From Magnolia sinica (lineage: Eukaryota > Streptophyta > Magnoliopsida > Magnoliales > Magnoliaceae): a stretch of DNA of 64,000 bases. Positions 10,963-22,639 of this stretch are shown here, one piece after another. The stretch lies in the NCBI RefSeq assembly GCF_029962835.1, contig NC_080583.1:49889658-49953657 (forward strand), written 5' to 3'. The translations under genes were made by a program, and so were the position numbers. The notes under the pieces are model-generated. The model searched no databases. It saw only the letters and a program-made list of their open reading frames with translations, and was not told where the DNA came from. Every line of letters begins with the position of its first letter. The stretch's first letter is position 1.

Positions 10963-12712
10963 ATGTCAAATTTTGATTGCCTTTCAGTCACTAGGCCTCC
11001 ACCATTTGATGGCTCCAATTATGCCTATTGGAAACTTAGAATGAGGATTTTCTTAAAATCCATGGATGAGAGCGTGTGGGAAGCCACAGTGACCAATTGG
11101 ACCCCTCCTACCAATGAAGTAACTGGTACCGACGGATCCAAAACTATGAAAGTCACACCTTATTTCTCTTAGACCACTCTTCAGAAAAGGGAGAGTAGTG
11201 CCAATGCAAAGGCTCTAAATGTAATTACCAGCGCACTATCACCGGATGAATTCTAAAGAATTATATCCTGTGATACTGCGAAGCAAGCCTGAGATGTTTT
11301 GGAAATGACACATGAGAGAACAACAATTGTTAAGAAATCTAAAGTCCAAATCCTCACATGCAAATTTGAAGAAATATGTATGGAAGAAAGTGAAACTTTC
11401 ATGGACTTCTATACAAGATTAAATGACATTGTCAACTCTATGTGGGGTCTCGGTGATAGAATCCCAAAAAGTAAAGTCTGTGCAAAGATACTACACTCAC
11501 TTCCTGAATGGTTCACTTCAAAGGTGACTGCGATCCAGGAACTTCGTGATACGGATAATATGAGGGTAGAAGAATTATTTGGATCATTACAGATTTATGA
11601 GTTAAACTTTAAAGCTCCTAAAGGTAAATCCATCGCCCTTAAATCTTCTAAAAGTATTTCTCAAGAAAATAGTAATAATTCTAATTTAGAAAATTCTGAA
11701 GATGATATGGCCCTTTTAGCTAAAAAATTTTATAAGATTTTTAAAAGTAAAAAGAGGGTTGATTTACAAAAACCTAATGAAAAGAAAAGATTTAGGTCTA
11801 AAACTCGAAAATCTTTAAAAGACAATCAATGTTACAACTGTCATGAATATGGGCATTTAGCAAACAAGTGTCCTAAAAAGGACAAACCGAAAAAGAAAGG
11901 TATTTAGATACATGGGATGAATCTTCCTGCTCTGAAGCCTTTTCTGAGTCAGAAGATTCTTACACTGAGTCGGTTAATGAAGTTAAATCCCTTATGACTC
12001 TAGCCAAGTTCACTTTTTTAGATAATGATGATTCAACTAGTGAAGAAAATCTGAATAGTGATCATGAAAGTGAAAAAGACCTTCAAGATGCTTATAATGC
12101 CCTATACAAGGAAAGTTGCAAAAAATTGCTGTAAAACTAAAACTTCAGAAAGAAAAGTTTTCAAAACTTAAAGAAAATTTTGATAATCTTATTTTAGAAA
12201 AATCTCACATTTCAGATTTCTTTGAAAAAACTAAGTGCGATTTAGATTTCAAAACATCCCTTGTTGAAAACCTAAAATCTGAAAATGAAAAGCTAAAACT
12301 AGAAGTCTCTTCACTTTTGAGTTTAAAAGACACTTGGAGGTATGCCTAAGGTGATCCTAAGTTAAAGAAACTCTTATTCGGATCCAGAAAATGTGGCGAC
12401 CGATTTGGATTGGGCTACAACAAAAGTATTCCTCCCAAACATAAGAATACTTCACCCAAATTTGTGAAAGGGGAGTCTTCAAACTCAAAAGGAAAAAGTC
12501 TGAATCAAAACTATTCTAAAAATGCTAAGACTTTTCAAACCTTAAAACCTAAAAGCAACCATATCAACTATAAAAATTAGAATTGTAATCCTTTAGCTGA
12601 GAAAATTGTTGACTTACTTAAGGGGCTCTTAAAATCTAACGCAGTGGTTCGATCTTATAATAACTACAAACATAAGAAAACCAGCTATACTCCTAAACCC
12701 AAGACGTAATGA
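10963..12712 (+). pseudogene. gag: copia gag (Sirevirus), broken
   Basis: It starts at ATG 10963 (MSNFDCLSVTRPPPFDGSNY, the typical copia Gag N-terminus with a YWKLRMRIFLK segment). The frame continues to 11907 but has stops at about 11170, 11254 and 11290. The UBN2-type core contains ETFMDFYTRLNDIVN. A CCHC knuckle CYNCHEYGHLANKC is at 11830-11871. A frameshift near 11900 leads into the helical lysine/glutamate-rich C-terminus (12116-12349 and on to about 12710). The protein would form the particle shell. It is not translatable as a whole. Confidence 0.88.
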
Positions 12713-12957
12713 AATGGGTTCCTAACGTTACTTGCTTGGTTTCCCACACGGCTTTCAAAGCTTTGAGCCTCAAAGTGGTACCTAGAAAGTGGTTGCTCTA
12801 GACATATGACAGTGATAAAGATTTGTTCACCAATTTTAAAGATATGACTGATGATTCATCACATTTGGTGATGGTAGCAATCGTAGAATTGTTGGCCAAG
12901 GTATGGTTCAACCCTATAACGTCCCTCTATTTGAGAATGTTTTATATGTAGAAGGGT
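12713..12957 (+). pseudogene. copia protease remnant, left part of interrupted pol
   Basis: Around 12775-12830 the reading WYLESGCSRHMT is the copia protease active-site region with the catalytic Asp changed to Glu. It continues through DMTDDSSH to NVLYVEG at 12930-12957, where the Athila-type element is inserted. Frameshifts are present. Confidence 0.75.
12953..12957 (+). repeat. Target-site duplication AGGGT (left)
   Basis: AGGGT stands directly before the TG of the inserted LTR and again at 21444-21448 directly after its terminal CA. A perfect 5-bp duplication is the signature of LTR-retrotransposon integration. Confidence 0.95.
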
Positions 12958-14885
12958 TGTTGAGAGTCAAATATTGCATATTAGAACCACATTTATTGCA
13001 TGGATTTACGAACATGGTACCGTTTAACGTCCTAATTTAATCGTGTTTTTGTGCGAGGTGAATTTAGGAGCTTGGATTGCAAAAGGATGCTAAAAGCATG
13101 AATTTTACGTAAATCACCAAGGCAAGACACGGACCCCAGGGGACTGAGATCAAAGAATTTACATGGCCGAGATTCGAAAAAATCAAGAAACTAAAGCTTA
13201 AGTGGCAAAAAAAGCCAGAATGCAAGATCACGGGTTCCCACCATCCGTTCAAAACTCCATACGGGGCATGACCATAAATGAACCGTACAAATCAAATTTT
13301 AACCGTTATCCTTGTAGAAGTAGCCCAATGGACATATCAGCCCACACATCAATTGAGGCCCACCTGATGTTTGGATTTGCTTCAAGTTTGGGTTCAACAC
13401 TTAAAATGAGATGAATAAATGGATGTGGATTTTATAAAAACATCGGGACTCACCTTATGGTTCACTTGCGTTGCACTAGACCAATAACGCAGTCAAACTG
13501 CGTATTGACCGAGCTTATTTCAAAAAAAAAGCGTGTTTTTCCCAAGAGGTTGCGCGTGATTGTGGCCCAACCGTGCCCAATGATCCATCCACCGCCCATC
13601 AATTATATGGCCCATATCAAAGACCTAGGTACAATTGCAAAAGACAAGTAAGGATTGGTACTGTTCAAACGCAAGATGGACAACAGAGTAAAAACTTGTG
13701 GGCCACGCCAAAATCACTCCAATTTCACCATTACTGATTTTCCATGAGAAATCCAATGAACGGATTTTATCTAAAAACACTAGGAAGTGGGCCCCACCAA
13801 CGCCCCTGAGGGCTCTATTTTTGCCGTCCGTGAGTTCGGATGGAAATTACGCCACTTTTCAATCATGGATAATCCAAACCATCCATCATGTATCTCGTCC
13901 AAAAACGCCCCAAGGGACGTTGATTTTTCGGAAAGAAGAGAGGAAAGTGGGCGTGTTCTGCTCATATGCTGGGCTGCGTAACAAGATTTACGCCGAGGAA
14001 TCTTTCGCTACGAAAACGTACGCATGACTCCTTCATTGACTTCACCTCTCCACCGACCTATACTTCAGTTTCTATAAAAGAGAGAGGAGCCATGGGATTC
14101 AAGCATCCAAGTTTTGGAACATCAGTTGACGAAAGAGAGTTGTTTGGTTTCTTTAGGTTTATTTTGTTTGTTTTTCTTCATAATTATGGAGAGATCTAGT
14201 CCATCCATGATGGGCTAAACCTCTTAGTTGGGGCTAAGAGGTGAAGCTTGTAGTGTGATGGAAGGTTCTACGCTCTAATTCATGCCTGAACTGATTTGAT
14301 CCTAGTTTGATTTTAAGGAATTCTTCTAGTTGTTAATGGTTTGTTGTGACTGAAATTACAGTAGATCTGTGATAGCTTGAGTATTTCCTTTTCCTTTATT
14401 TTGATGTTAGGAACCTCTGTTGTTCACCATTGCCCCTTAGACATGGTTGGATGACAGAACTTTTCCTACATTCATTATTGAGTGGTTGTGGATTAGTTTA
14501 GTTCCGTTGTTTACTTTGTCTCATGGGCATGGTTTTGTGATGGAATCAACTCTAATTCTCATACTTTTCGTCTCGTTGAAAACTCGATCAAAGGTAGTTC
14601 AGGCTGTGCTTTAGTGATACATCTTCCAGCTAGATGAAGATGGGACTCGAAGTCTAGTTGAGTTCGTGAATCAAGCCCTGATCTCTATAAGTGGATCCTC
14701 TGAATCCCTAGTTCCTTTCCCTGAATTGTTTAAGTTTTAGATAATTATTTCTGCATTATTCCTCAAATTACACTCGATTTAGATTTCATCTCATTCTAGT
14801 TCTAGTTCTAGTTAGTTTCAGATTACGTACAGGTTTCAGTCCCTTGGGATTCGACCTCGGTCTCACCGAGTTTATTACTACATCA
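12958..14885 (+). repeat. 5' LTR of nested Athila-type element (3' end deleted)
   Basis: It matches 19635-21443 from TGTTGAG through ACTACATCA. There the 5' copy jumps to GATTCTCTGAAATTAATT, whereas the 3' LTR continues CAACTCTATATTGGGGAGTG to AACA. So about 35 bases of LTR end plus the primer-binding site were lost. A TATA box (TATAAAAG) is at 14073-14080. Confidence 0.9.
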
Positions 14886-15500
14886 GATTCTCTGAAATTA
14901 ATTAGTTTTAGAGTTAGATTAAGATTAGGATTTACTAACTTTAGTTTTAGATTTTTCATTCAATTTGATTTTTAGAACTAATTTTCCTGTTTTGTAGGAT
15001 TCTGAGATAGGCTTCTAAATTGGTAATTTCTTCCTTAATCTTCTTCCTTTCTATTTTAGGATTTGTCTTTCTTTTTAGAAACCTTCCAATTCCTGTTCCT
15101 TTGGAATCTTAGTTTATTTTTAGAGATTTTTTATTTTAGAAACTAACATTCCTATTTTATAGGATTCTGAGATAGAAACTTCTAATTCGGTAAGCTCTTT
15201 CTAAATTCTAATTTCTATTTTTTTTTTCATATCTCTTTTCTTAATTGACTTTCTAGTTAGGACTTTCCTAAATTGTTTTTAGAAACTTTCTTTTTAGGAA
15301 TTTCTCCCTTTTTAGAAATTAGATTGATTTGTTTTTTTTTCAGTTTTAGAATTTCTCTTTTAAGGAAACTGACCTTCTTGTTTCATTTTGCAGGTTTTAA
15401 CTTAGGAACACCAAATCTGGTAACTTCTTTCCAAATCCTCTCTTTCTTTCTAGATTTTTATTTCATTTCTCTCTTTTAGGTCTACGTTTAGAATTTGAAT
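14886..15500 (+). repeat. T-rich leader with degenerate TTTAGAAACT repeats
   Basis: Between LTR and gag there are repeated segments of the type TTTTAGAAACT, TTCCTATTTT and TAGGATTCTGAGATAG, for example near 14995, 15110 and 15165. No ORF is convincing. The second Athila-type element has the same kind of leader, in more regular tandem form. Confidence 0.65.
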
Positions 15501-16709
15501 TGAGGCTGCAAATCAACCTCAAGCACTACCTCCACCTGAGAATGAGGAAATCCATGATGAGAATGAGGTACATCAAGCACCCCTGCCTCGTACGTTACGC
15601 GATTATTTACAACCGGCAGGGGTGAGCATGCCCTCATGTATGGTTTTTCCTAAGAATACGGGACATATGAATATCAAGCCAAGGGTGATCCAACTGCTTC
15701 CTAAATTTCATGGGCTTGAATCTGAAGAACCGTATCTACACTTGAAAGAGTTTGATGAGATTATAACCACTTTATATATTCCAAACGTGTCTGAGGACAC
15801 AGTCAGGCTAAAACTCTTTCCCTTTTCTTTGAAAGGAAAAGCTAAGACGTGGTTACATTCACTACGTCCTAGATCTATTGGCACATGAAAATCAATCATG
15901 AACTTCGCTCAAAGGGAGGATGAAACATTCTTCCAATGTTGGGAGCGGTTCAAGGATCTTGTCAGCTCTTGCCCACAACACGGTTTTGAAACATGGCGCA
16001 TTACGCACTTTTTCTATGATGGGCTGACATCTTCCATGCGCCAATTGGTCGAGATAATGTGCAATGGAGAATTTATGAATAAAAATGTCGATGATGTGTG
16101 GGATTACTTAGATAGACTTGCTGAAAATGCACAATTATGGGACATATACCCAAAATCGAGTGCCACTTCTATGCCCACTCAATTAAAGGAAGGGAGCGGA
16201 GTATACCCACTGAAAGAGGATAATGATATCAATGTTAAAGTGGCTAATCTCATAAAGAAATTCGAGGCCATGAAATCGAGGAAGGATAAGGGTAAGGAAG
16301 TTGTTTGCGGTATTTGTGGTTGTAGCAATCACACAACTGAAAATTGTCCAACTATATCTACCTTTGAAGAAGTTCTAACTGAGCAATCCAATGTCGTAAA
16401 TAATTACCAAAGACCTTTCAATGGACCCACCTCTAATACATATAATCCTAGTTGGAGAAATCATCCAAACTTTTGTTGGAAGGACAAACTGATACTCCTC
16501 AAGGTTTCTTCAATCAAACTCCAAATCAAGAGAAGCCTCAAGAGGATGTAGTTCAAAAACATATTCAAGAACAAGAGCTACTTAATCAAAATACAGCATT
16601 CCATGATATCCATATAGTATTAGGAACGCTTGCATCGTTTATTCAAAGGATAGAGTCACAATTAACAAGTGGAGGGAAGGGGATGCTTCCTACCTCTCCC
16701 CAATCCTAA
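15500..16709 (+). pseudogene. gag: Athila-type gag, with internal deletion
   Basis: The Gag core is seen at 15622-15888 (PKFHGLESEEPYLHLKEFDE, VRLKLFPFSLKGKAKTWLHS) and 15898-16551 (CWERFKDLVSSCPQHGF, FFYDGLTSSMRQLVE, MNKNVDDVWDYLDRLAEN), followed by a CGICGCSNHTTENCP knuckle near 16305. These are diagnostic of Athila Gag. The stretch between the two core halves is shortened: after RPRSIGT there is a stop at 15885 and the text resumes at MNFAQREDE, so about 30 family-typical residues are missing. A further frameshift lies near 16450-16550. Confidence 0.88.
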
Positions 16710-17099
16710 ATTGCAATATGAAATAAGTAACCCTAGCTCTTCAAACCATGGAATAAGCTAAATCCATCACCACTCTTGGGAGTGGGAAAATCATTGACAA
16801 AACCATTTTAGTTAAGGTTCTAAGGACCCATAAGTGGACAAAGAAGATGGATCTAGCCATGTCCCACCAGAGGTAAAACCAAGAGTTCCATTTCCCTAAC
16901 GATTGGTTGCACCAAAATCTCTCTCTAGTTCTCAAGATATTTTAGAGGTGTTAAAACAAGTGAAGGTACATTCCTCTACTGGATGTCGTAAAACAAATAC
17001 CTTCATATGCCAAATTCATGAAAGATGACAAGAGATGACATAATATTCAAAAGAAAATCTTCTTGGGAGAAAGTGAGTGCCATCCTAAAGCAAGATGTA

Positions 17100-17530
17100 C
17101 CGCAAAAACGATAGCCAAACCATATCATGTGTAATCGGGGACTATCAAATTGAGCACGCATTAGGAGCGAGCGACAATCTGATTCCCTACTCGGTATAAA
17201 AACAATTAGGTTTGGGTGAATTAAAACCCACTCCAACCACTCTACAACTTGTATCCCTGTTCGTATACCAAGAGGGGTAATTGAGGATGTTTGGTCGATA
17301 AATTTTACTACCAGATTTTATCATCCGGATACCGAACCCATCCTGAGCACTCAAATTTCCGTCATTCTTGGCCGCCCATTCCTTGCCACTTTAAACACAA
17401 TTATTAATTGTAGGAATGGTGTCATGACTATGTCTTTTGGGAATATGACATTGGAGTCAAACATATTTTTCAATAATGACAGAAGCTTAGAGAGGATGAT
17501 TTTCACGATATTAACATGATCGACACTTTC
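17100..17530 (+). pseudogene. Athila-type aspartic protease remnant
   Basis: Translated pieces read LGASDNLIPYSV near 17160 (the DLGAS active-site motif region of Athila proteases), then KQLGLGELKPTPTTLQLV. After a frameshift comes VILGRPFLATLNTIINCRNG at 17370-17420 and FGNMTLESN. The order fits the protease domain upstream of RT. Stops and frameshifts inactivate it. Confidence 0.8.
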
Positions 17531-17689
17531 ATGGACGATATGACACCTTTGACTTTGATCCTCTAGAGATGTGCCTGGCCCACTCTCATGATTTTAATGA
17601 TGACATGATTAGGGAGATGAGTGTCATGCTTGATATTGCGCCAGTACTTGAAGTTGATTGATGGATGACACAATTTGAAGAGTTGCTTC

Positions 17690-18342
17690 AAACCGATACA
17701 GTGCCTCTACCATCTAACCTCAAAGCACCGAAGCTTGACTAAAAACCTTTGCCCTCTGATTTGAAATATGATTATTTAGGTCAAGATGCGACATACCAGG
17801 TGGTGATTGCTTCCCACCTTGAACAGCAATAAGAGAGTATGCTCATTTCTACTCTCGAAAAAGATTAAGGAGTTATTGGGCATATCATCACATATCTCGA
17901 TAGGATGAATGAACTCCTTTCAACTGAATGTTTCGACTCTTTGGATAATTGCTTGGCACACTTTGTAGATTTAAACGATCCCATGATACAAGAAATAGTG
18001 GATGCCTCGCATGACAATACTTCAGTAGTTATCACGAACCGAGAGAACTCTTTTTCTGAAGTACCTCCTCTCCCAAATCCTGAATGTTTACCATTAAAGG
18101 AGGAGGAGCTGATAATTGAATCGAAGAGTGAAACTTTGGCATGTGTTGAGACTACATCACCTACTGTAATTTTTTCTAAATTTCATCTAATTGTAGTCTC
18201 TGATTCATCATGGTGTACTAACTTCAAAAATTTTTCTGCCACAGGTGAATCATATATACTTTGGACACTTCAAAAGATTAAAAGGAAACTTTATGCTGAG
18301 GTCAGGACATCCAAGCCTACTGCAAAACGGGCTTTTGGATGA
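17690..18342 (+). pseudogene. Pre-RT linker fused to an unrecognised conserved region
   Basis: The first part (to about 17880: KPLPSDLKYDYLGQDATYQV, then LISTLEKD) is the linker that leads into RT in Athila elements. Where the family text would continue into RT, it reads IGHIITYLDRMNELLSTECF, and an open stretch of 145 residues (17905-18342) follows. It contains LNDPMIQEIVDA, NTSVVITNREN, CLPLKEEEL and VETTSPT. The same region is at 48355-48960 in the second Athila-type element with amino-acid conservation. I recognise no domain. Confidence 0.65.
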
Positions 18343-19634
18343 TCTTGTTGAAAAAGCTTCTGAGAAATTTACCAAGATACTGGTCGACGGAAGAACCTAT
18401 ATGCATGATTGAGTAGCTTTTCTGTGCTTTCACAGTTGAAGATTAGAATTTACTGCTTTCATAGGATTAGGGTAGTTTACTTTATGCTGTTCTAGGTTAG
18501 TCGATTTTATGCCATGAGGTTAGTTTACTTTTGTTGGTTTCTCTCTTGCGCCAACTTGCTTTTATGCTGAGATCTTTGTGGAAAAGCCTCTTAATTATTT
18601 CGTCCAGGTAGTATCTTTCCATCACTCCTCTTTTACTTTCGTTGTCCTGTGTGCATTGCATGAGTATATCTTTTACATTGAGGACAATATAGATTTTAGG
18701 TTGGGGTGGGAGATTAGGTAACCTAATTAGTATTTTCTTGGTCTTGAGCAAAAAATTGTGAAAATTTTTCAAAATTTTCTTGACTTTCTTGTGAATTCGA
18801 AATGATTTTGATGGCCATCTTTGATTTAGAATTATAAGATACGTATTGTTGGATTTATGAATCTTAGATTCAGTTATTTATTAGATTTCACAGTTAAGTT
18901 TGAAGTGTTAATCCAGAATTAGATGTTGTAAACATTGATTGAGTCATGATTTCACATGTCACATCTCGCTTTCACATTAAGGTTTTAGTTTGATATTGAA
19001 GGGTTAACTTGGTAATCACTAAGCATGTAAGGAAGCATCATGATCAATTGAAGAAAAAAAAATATACCCAGCTAAAAAATAGTTGTCATTAGAAAAGGAT
19101 TGGGCGAATGGTCTTCACCATGGGTTTGCTCCCTATAGGTGCAAATTCAAGTCCCTAAGATTGATATTTGGGACAGGTTGGGTGTACGGTCTTCACCATA
19201 GGTTTGCTCCCTATAGGTGAGGATTTGATTCCCCTCATTGGCATTACTTTTAATGGAAACATTAAAAGCCAGAAGAATGAAAAGATGATCTGTGAGGCAA
19301 GTTTTGGTTATCATGAATTCTCTTGTTGGTTACCAATGATATCCAAAAATAGATAAGTAAATTTTAATGATGATAGGCCGAGATTAGACTATACACCCAT
19401 AGAACTCAATGTTTAGAACTTTTCTAATTGATGGATTAATACTCTGAGCCTGATTATGGAATCTACCATGCGCTTGAGTCCAGGAGAAAGGAATGACCAA
19501 CATTCACGAATCTTTGCATGTTCGCATCTCAACTCTTTTTCATCATTCACTCGAGTTTACAGGAATTTTCACATATTTCTGAAATTATTTTTTGCATACT
19601 TTGCTCGGGACCATCAAAATGCTGGTTGAGGGTG
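18343..19634 (+). other. 3' non-coding region of the nested Athila-type element
   Basis: This is a T-rich region shared in pieces with 48960-50250 (TTTTAGGTTGGGGTGGGAG-type purine tract near 18692-18715, and AATTTTTCTAATTG near 19412). A short duplication (GTCTTCACCATRGGTTTGCT) occurs at about 19111 and 19190. A G-rich tract just before the LTR (GGTTGAGGGTG) is the likely plus-strand primer. No ORF was seen. Confidence 0.6.
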
Positions 19635-21443
19635 TGTTGAGGGTCAAATATTACATATTAGAACCCCATTTATTTCCTAAATTTACGAACATGATACCGT
19701 TTAACGCTCTATTTTAATCGTGTTTGTGCTGCAAGGTGAATTTAGGAGCTTGGAGAAAAGGATGATAAAAGCATGAATTTTATGCTCAAGAATCACCAAG
19801 GCTGGGGATCAAGATTGAAGAAATTACATGCCAGAGCGAGAAAATCAAGAAACTAAAGCTCAATTGGCCTATCCAGAATGCAAGATCACGGGTTCCCACC
19901 ATCCGTTTGCCTGAAACTCCATACGGGGCATGAGGACCATAAATGAACCGCACATGTCGAATTTCAACGGTTGGATCCTTGAGTAGCCCTATGGATTTTA
20001 TAAAAACATCAAGGGACTCACCTTATGTGATTGGCGTGCACACAGTGCACGTCTACTCGCGTTGCACCAGACCAATAATGCAATCAAACTGCGTATTGAA
20101 CGAGCTTATTCCAAAAACGGCAACTGCTGTGTTTTTTGCCTGCGAACAGAGGTTGCACGTGATCCTTGTAGCCCACCACCATGCTGCAATGATCTGATCT
20201 CGACCGTCCATCAGAATTCTATGGCCCATATCACCAAGACCTAGGTGACGGAATCGCAAAAGACAAGCAAGGATTGGTTCCCAACTGTTCAAACGCAAGA
20301 TGAACGACTGAGTGGAAGAACTTGTGGGCCACGCCAAAATCACTCCAATTTCACCATTCCCAATCGATTTTCCATGAGAAATCCAATGAACGGACTGGAT
20401 TTGTCGAGAAACACCATGAAGTGGGCCCCACCAACGTCTAGCGTCAGTTCGAGGGCCCTATTTTCGCACGTCCGCGAGTTCCGGATGTTTCGGAATTCTG
20501 TGGGCCATTGTTTTCAATCAGATGAATAATCCAAACTGTCCATCGTATATCTCGTCCAAAAATACCCCAAGGGAAGTTGATTTTTCGAAAAGAAGAGAGG
20601 AAAGTGGGCTGTGTTCTGCTCATCTGCTAGGCTGCGTAACAAGATTTATTTTAAAAAGAGAGGAGCCTTGGGATTCGGGCATTTAAGTTTTGGAACATCT
20701 TGATTAAGAGAAATTGTTTGGTTTCTTTAGGTTTATTTTGTTTGTTTTTTATAATTATGGAGAGATCTAGTCCATCCATGATAGGTAAACCTCTTTAGAG
20801 CTAAGAGTTGAAGCAGTGTGATGGAAGGTTTAGACCGATTCATGCCCAACCGATTTGATCCTAGTTTGATTTTAAGGAATTATTCGGTTTTAATGGTTTG
20901 TTGTGACTAAAAGTATCTGTGATAGCTTGAGTATTTCCTTTTCCTTTATTTTGATGTTAGGAAGCCCTGTTGTTCACTAATTGGATGACAGAACGTTTCC
21001 TACATTCATTATTAAGTGGTAGTGGATTGGTTTAGTTCCGTTGTTTACTTTGTCTCATGGGCATGGTTTTGTGATGGAATTAACTCTAATTCTCATACTT
21101 TTCGTCTCGTTGAAAACTCAATCAAAGGTAGTTCAGGCTGTGCTTTAGTGATACATATTCCAGCTGGATGAAGATGGGACTCGAAGTCCAGTTAAGTTCG
21201 TGAATCAAGCCCTGATCTCTACAAGTGGATCCTCTAAATCCCTAGTTCCTTTCCCTGAATTGTTTAAGTTTTAGATAATTATTTCAGCATTATTCCTCAA
21301 ATTACACTCGATTTAGATTTCATCTCATTCTAGTTCTAGTTCTAGTTAGTTTCAGATTACGTATAGATTTTAGTCCCTTGGGATTCGACCTCGGTCTCAC
21401 CGAGTTTATTACTACATCACAACTCTATATTGGGGAGTGAACA
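19635..21443 (+). repeat. 3' LTR of nested Athila-type element
   Basis: It begins TGTTGAGGGTCAAAT, ends AGTGAACA and is followed by the AGGGT duplication at 21444-21448. Length is 1809 bp. It carries several small deletions relative to the 5' LTR, including most of the TATA region around 20640-20680. Confidence 0.92.
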
Positions 21444-21448
21444 AGGGT

Positions 21449-22570
21449 TAAAACATAACTTATTAAGCATTTCTCAAATATGCGATAATAATTATAGTGT
21501 AAAATTTACTAACCAAGGATGTGGAATTCTAAATAAAAATGGTTCTGTAATATTAATTGGTCGCAGAACGTCTAAAAACTGCTACATTGTAAGTGAGTCA
21601 AGCTCATTTAATTTATCGTGTTACATGGTCCATATCGATGAGACTGAGTTATGGCATAAACGCCTCGGACATGTACACTACCGTAACTTATATAGATTGA
21701 GCAAAAGAGAGTTGGTAAGATGTCTACCTAAATTATAGAAAGTAGATAAAATATGTGGTGAATGTCAGATTGGCAAACAAATAAGGAGTACCCACAAAAA
21801 GGTGAACTCTAATGCCACATCTAAAACACTCGAACTTCTCCATATGGATCTCATCGAACCAATTAGAACAGAGAGTCGAGGTGGCAAGAAGTACATTCTG
21901 GTAATCGAGGATTTTACCAGATACACTTGGGTAGTCTTCTTAAGGGGCAAATTAGAAACTCTCGATAAAGTAAAAAAGGTACTTAAACGTATCCAAACGG
22001 AAAAAGGATCTCAAGTCTGTAAGATCCATAGTGATCATGGATCAGAATTTGAGAATAGCAGTTTTGAGAAATTTTGTAGTGATCAGGGAATATCACATGA
22101 ATTCTCTGTGCTTTAAACACCATAATAAAATGGTATAGTAGAAAGAAAAAGTAGAGTGCTTCAAGAAATAGCAAATGTAATGCTAAACAGTATAAAGCTC
22201 CCTAAAAATCTTTGGGCCGAAGCCATAAATACTGCATGTTATATAATTAACTGTGTTTATACTAGAAAATCAAATAATTAAACGGCTTATGAAATGTGGT
22301 TTGATAAGAAGCCTGCCGTCAAATACTTTAGAGTTTTTGGCAGCAACTGCTATATTTTATGTGATCGAGAAAATTTGGGTAAGTTTGAGACCAAAAGTGA
22401 TGAAGGGATATTTTTAGGGTATGCTCTGAATAGTCGAGTGTATCGGGTTCTTAATAAGAGGACCGGTGTAATTTTAGAGTCCATTATTGTGGTTATTGAC
22501 GATCACTTGAATACACTTGTCTTAAGTTCAGAAAATGATGAAGTTCTTCTAATTGATAAACCAGATTCTT
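21449..22570 (+). pseudogene. pol: copia GAG-pre-integrase and integrase, right part of interrupted pol
   Basis: Immediately after the nested element the frame resumes as GLKHNLLSISQICDNN. The HHCC zinc-binding part is present (WHKRLGHVHYRNL, CGECQIGK). Core acidic residues are recognisable in LLHMDLIEP, KIHSDHGSEFEN and NGIVERK, and the C-terminal FRVFGSNCYIL/GIFLGYALN follows. In-frame stops occur at about 21736, 22114, 22120 and 22279. Integrase would insert the element cDNA. This copy is inactive. Confidence 0.88.
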
Positions 22571-22639
22571 CATCAAGTCAAAATAACTCTGAACTGAGGA
22601 CTGTTAAAGACCATCCAACTAATCAAATTCTTGGAAACC

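Larger units (their letters stand above)
12958..21443 (+). mobile_element. Non-autonomous Athila-type Ty3/gypsy element nested in copia pol
   Basis: It is an 8486-bp insert bounded by LTRs (TGTTGAGAGTCAAAT... to ...GGGAGTGAACA) and flanked by perfect AGGGT duplications. Internally it has a T-rich leader, an Athila-type gag, a protease remnant and the short linker that normally precedes RT, then an unrecognised region. RT, RNase H and integrase are absent, so it could only have moved using enzymes supplied by another element. The 5' LTR end and primer site are now deleted. Confidence 0.93.

Noticed and set aside
13698..14199. ORFs inside the Athila-type 5' LTR
   Set aside because: They occur in the LTR, are open in several frames at once and are not kept in the 3' LTR.
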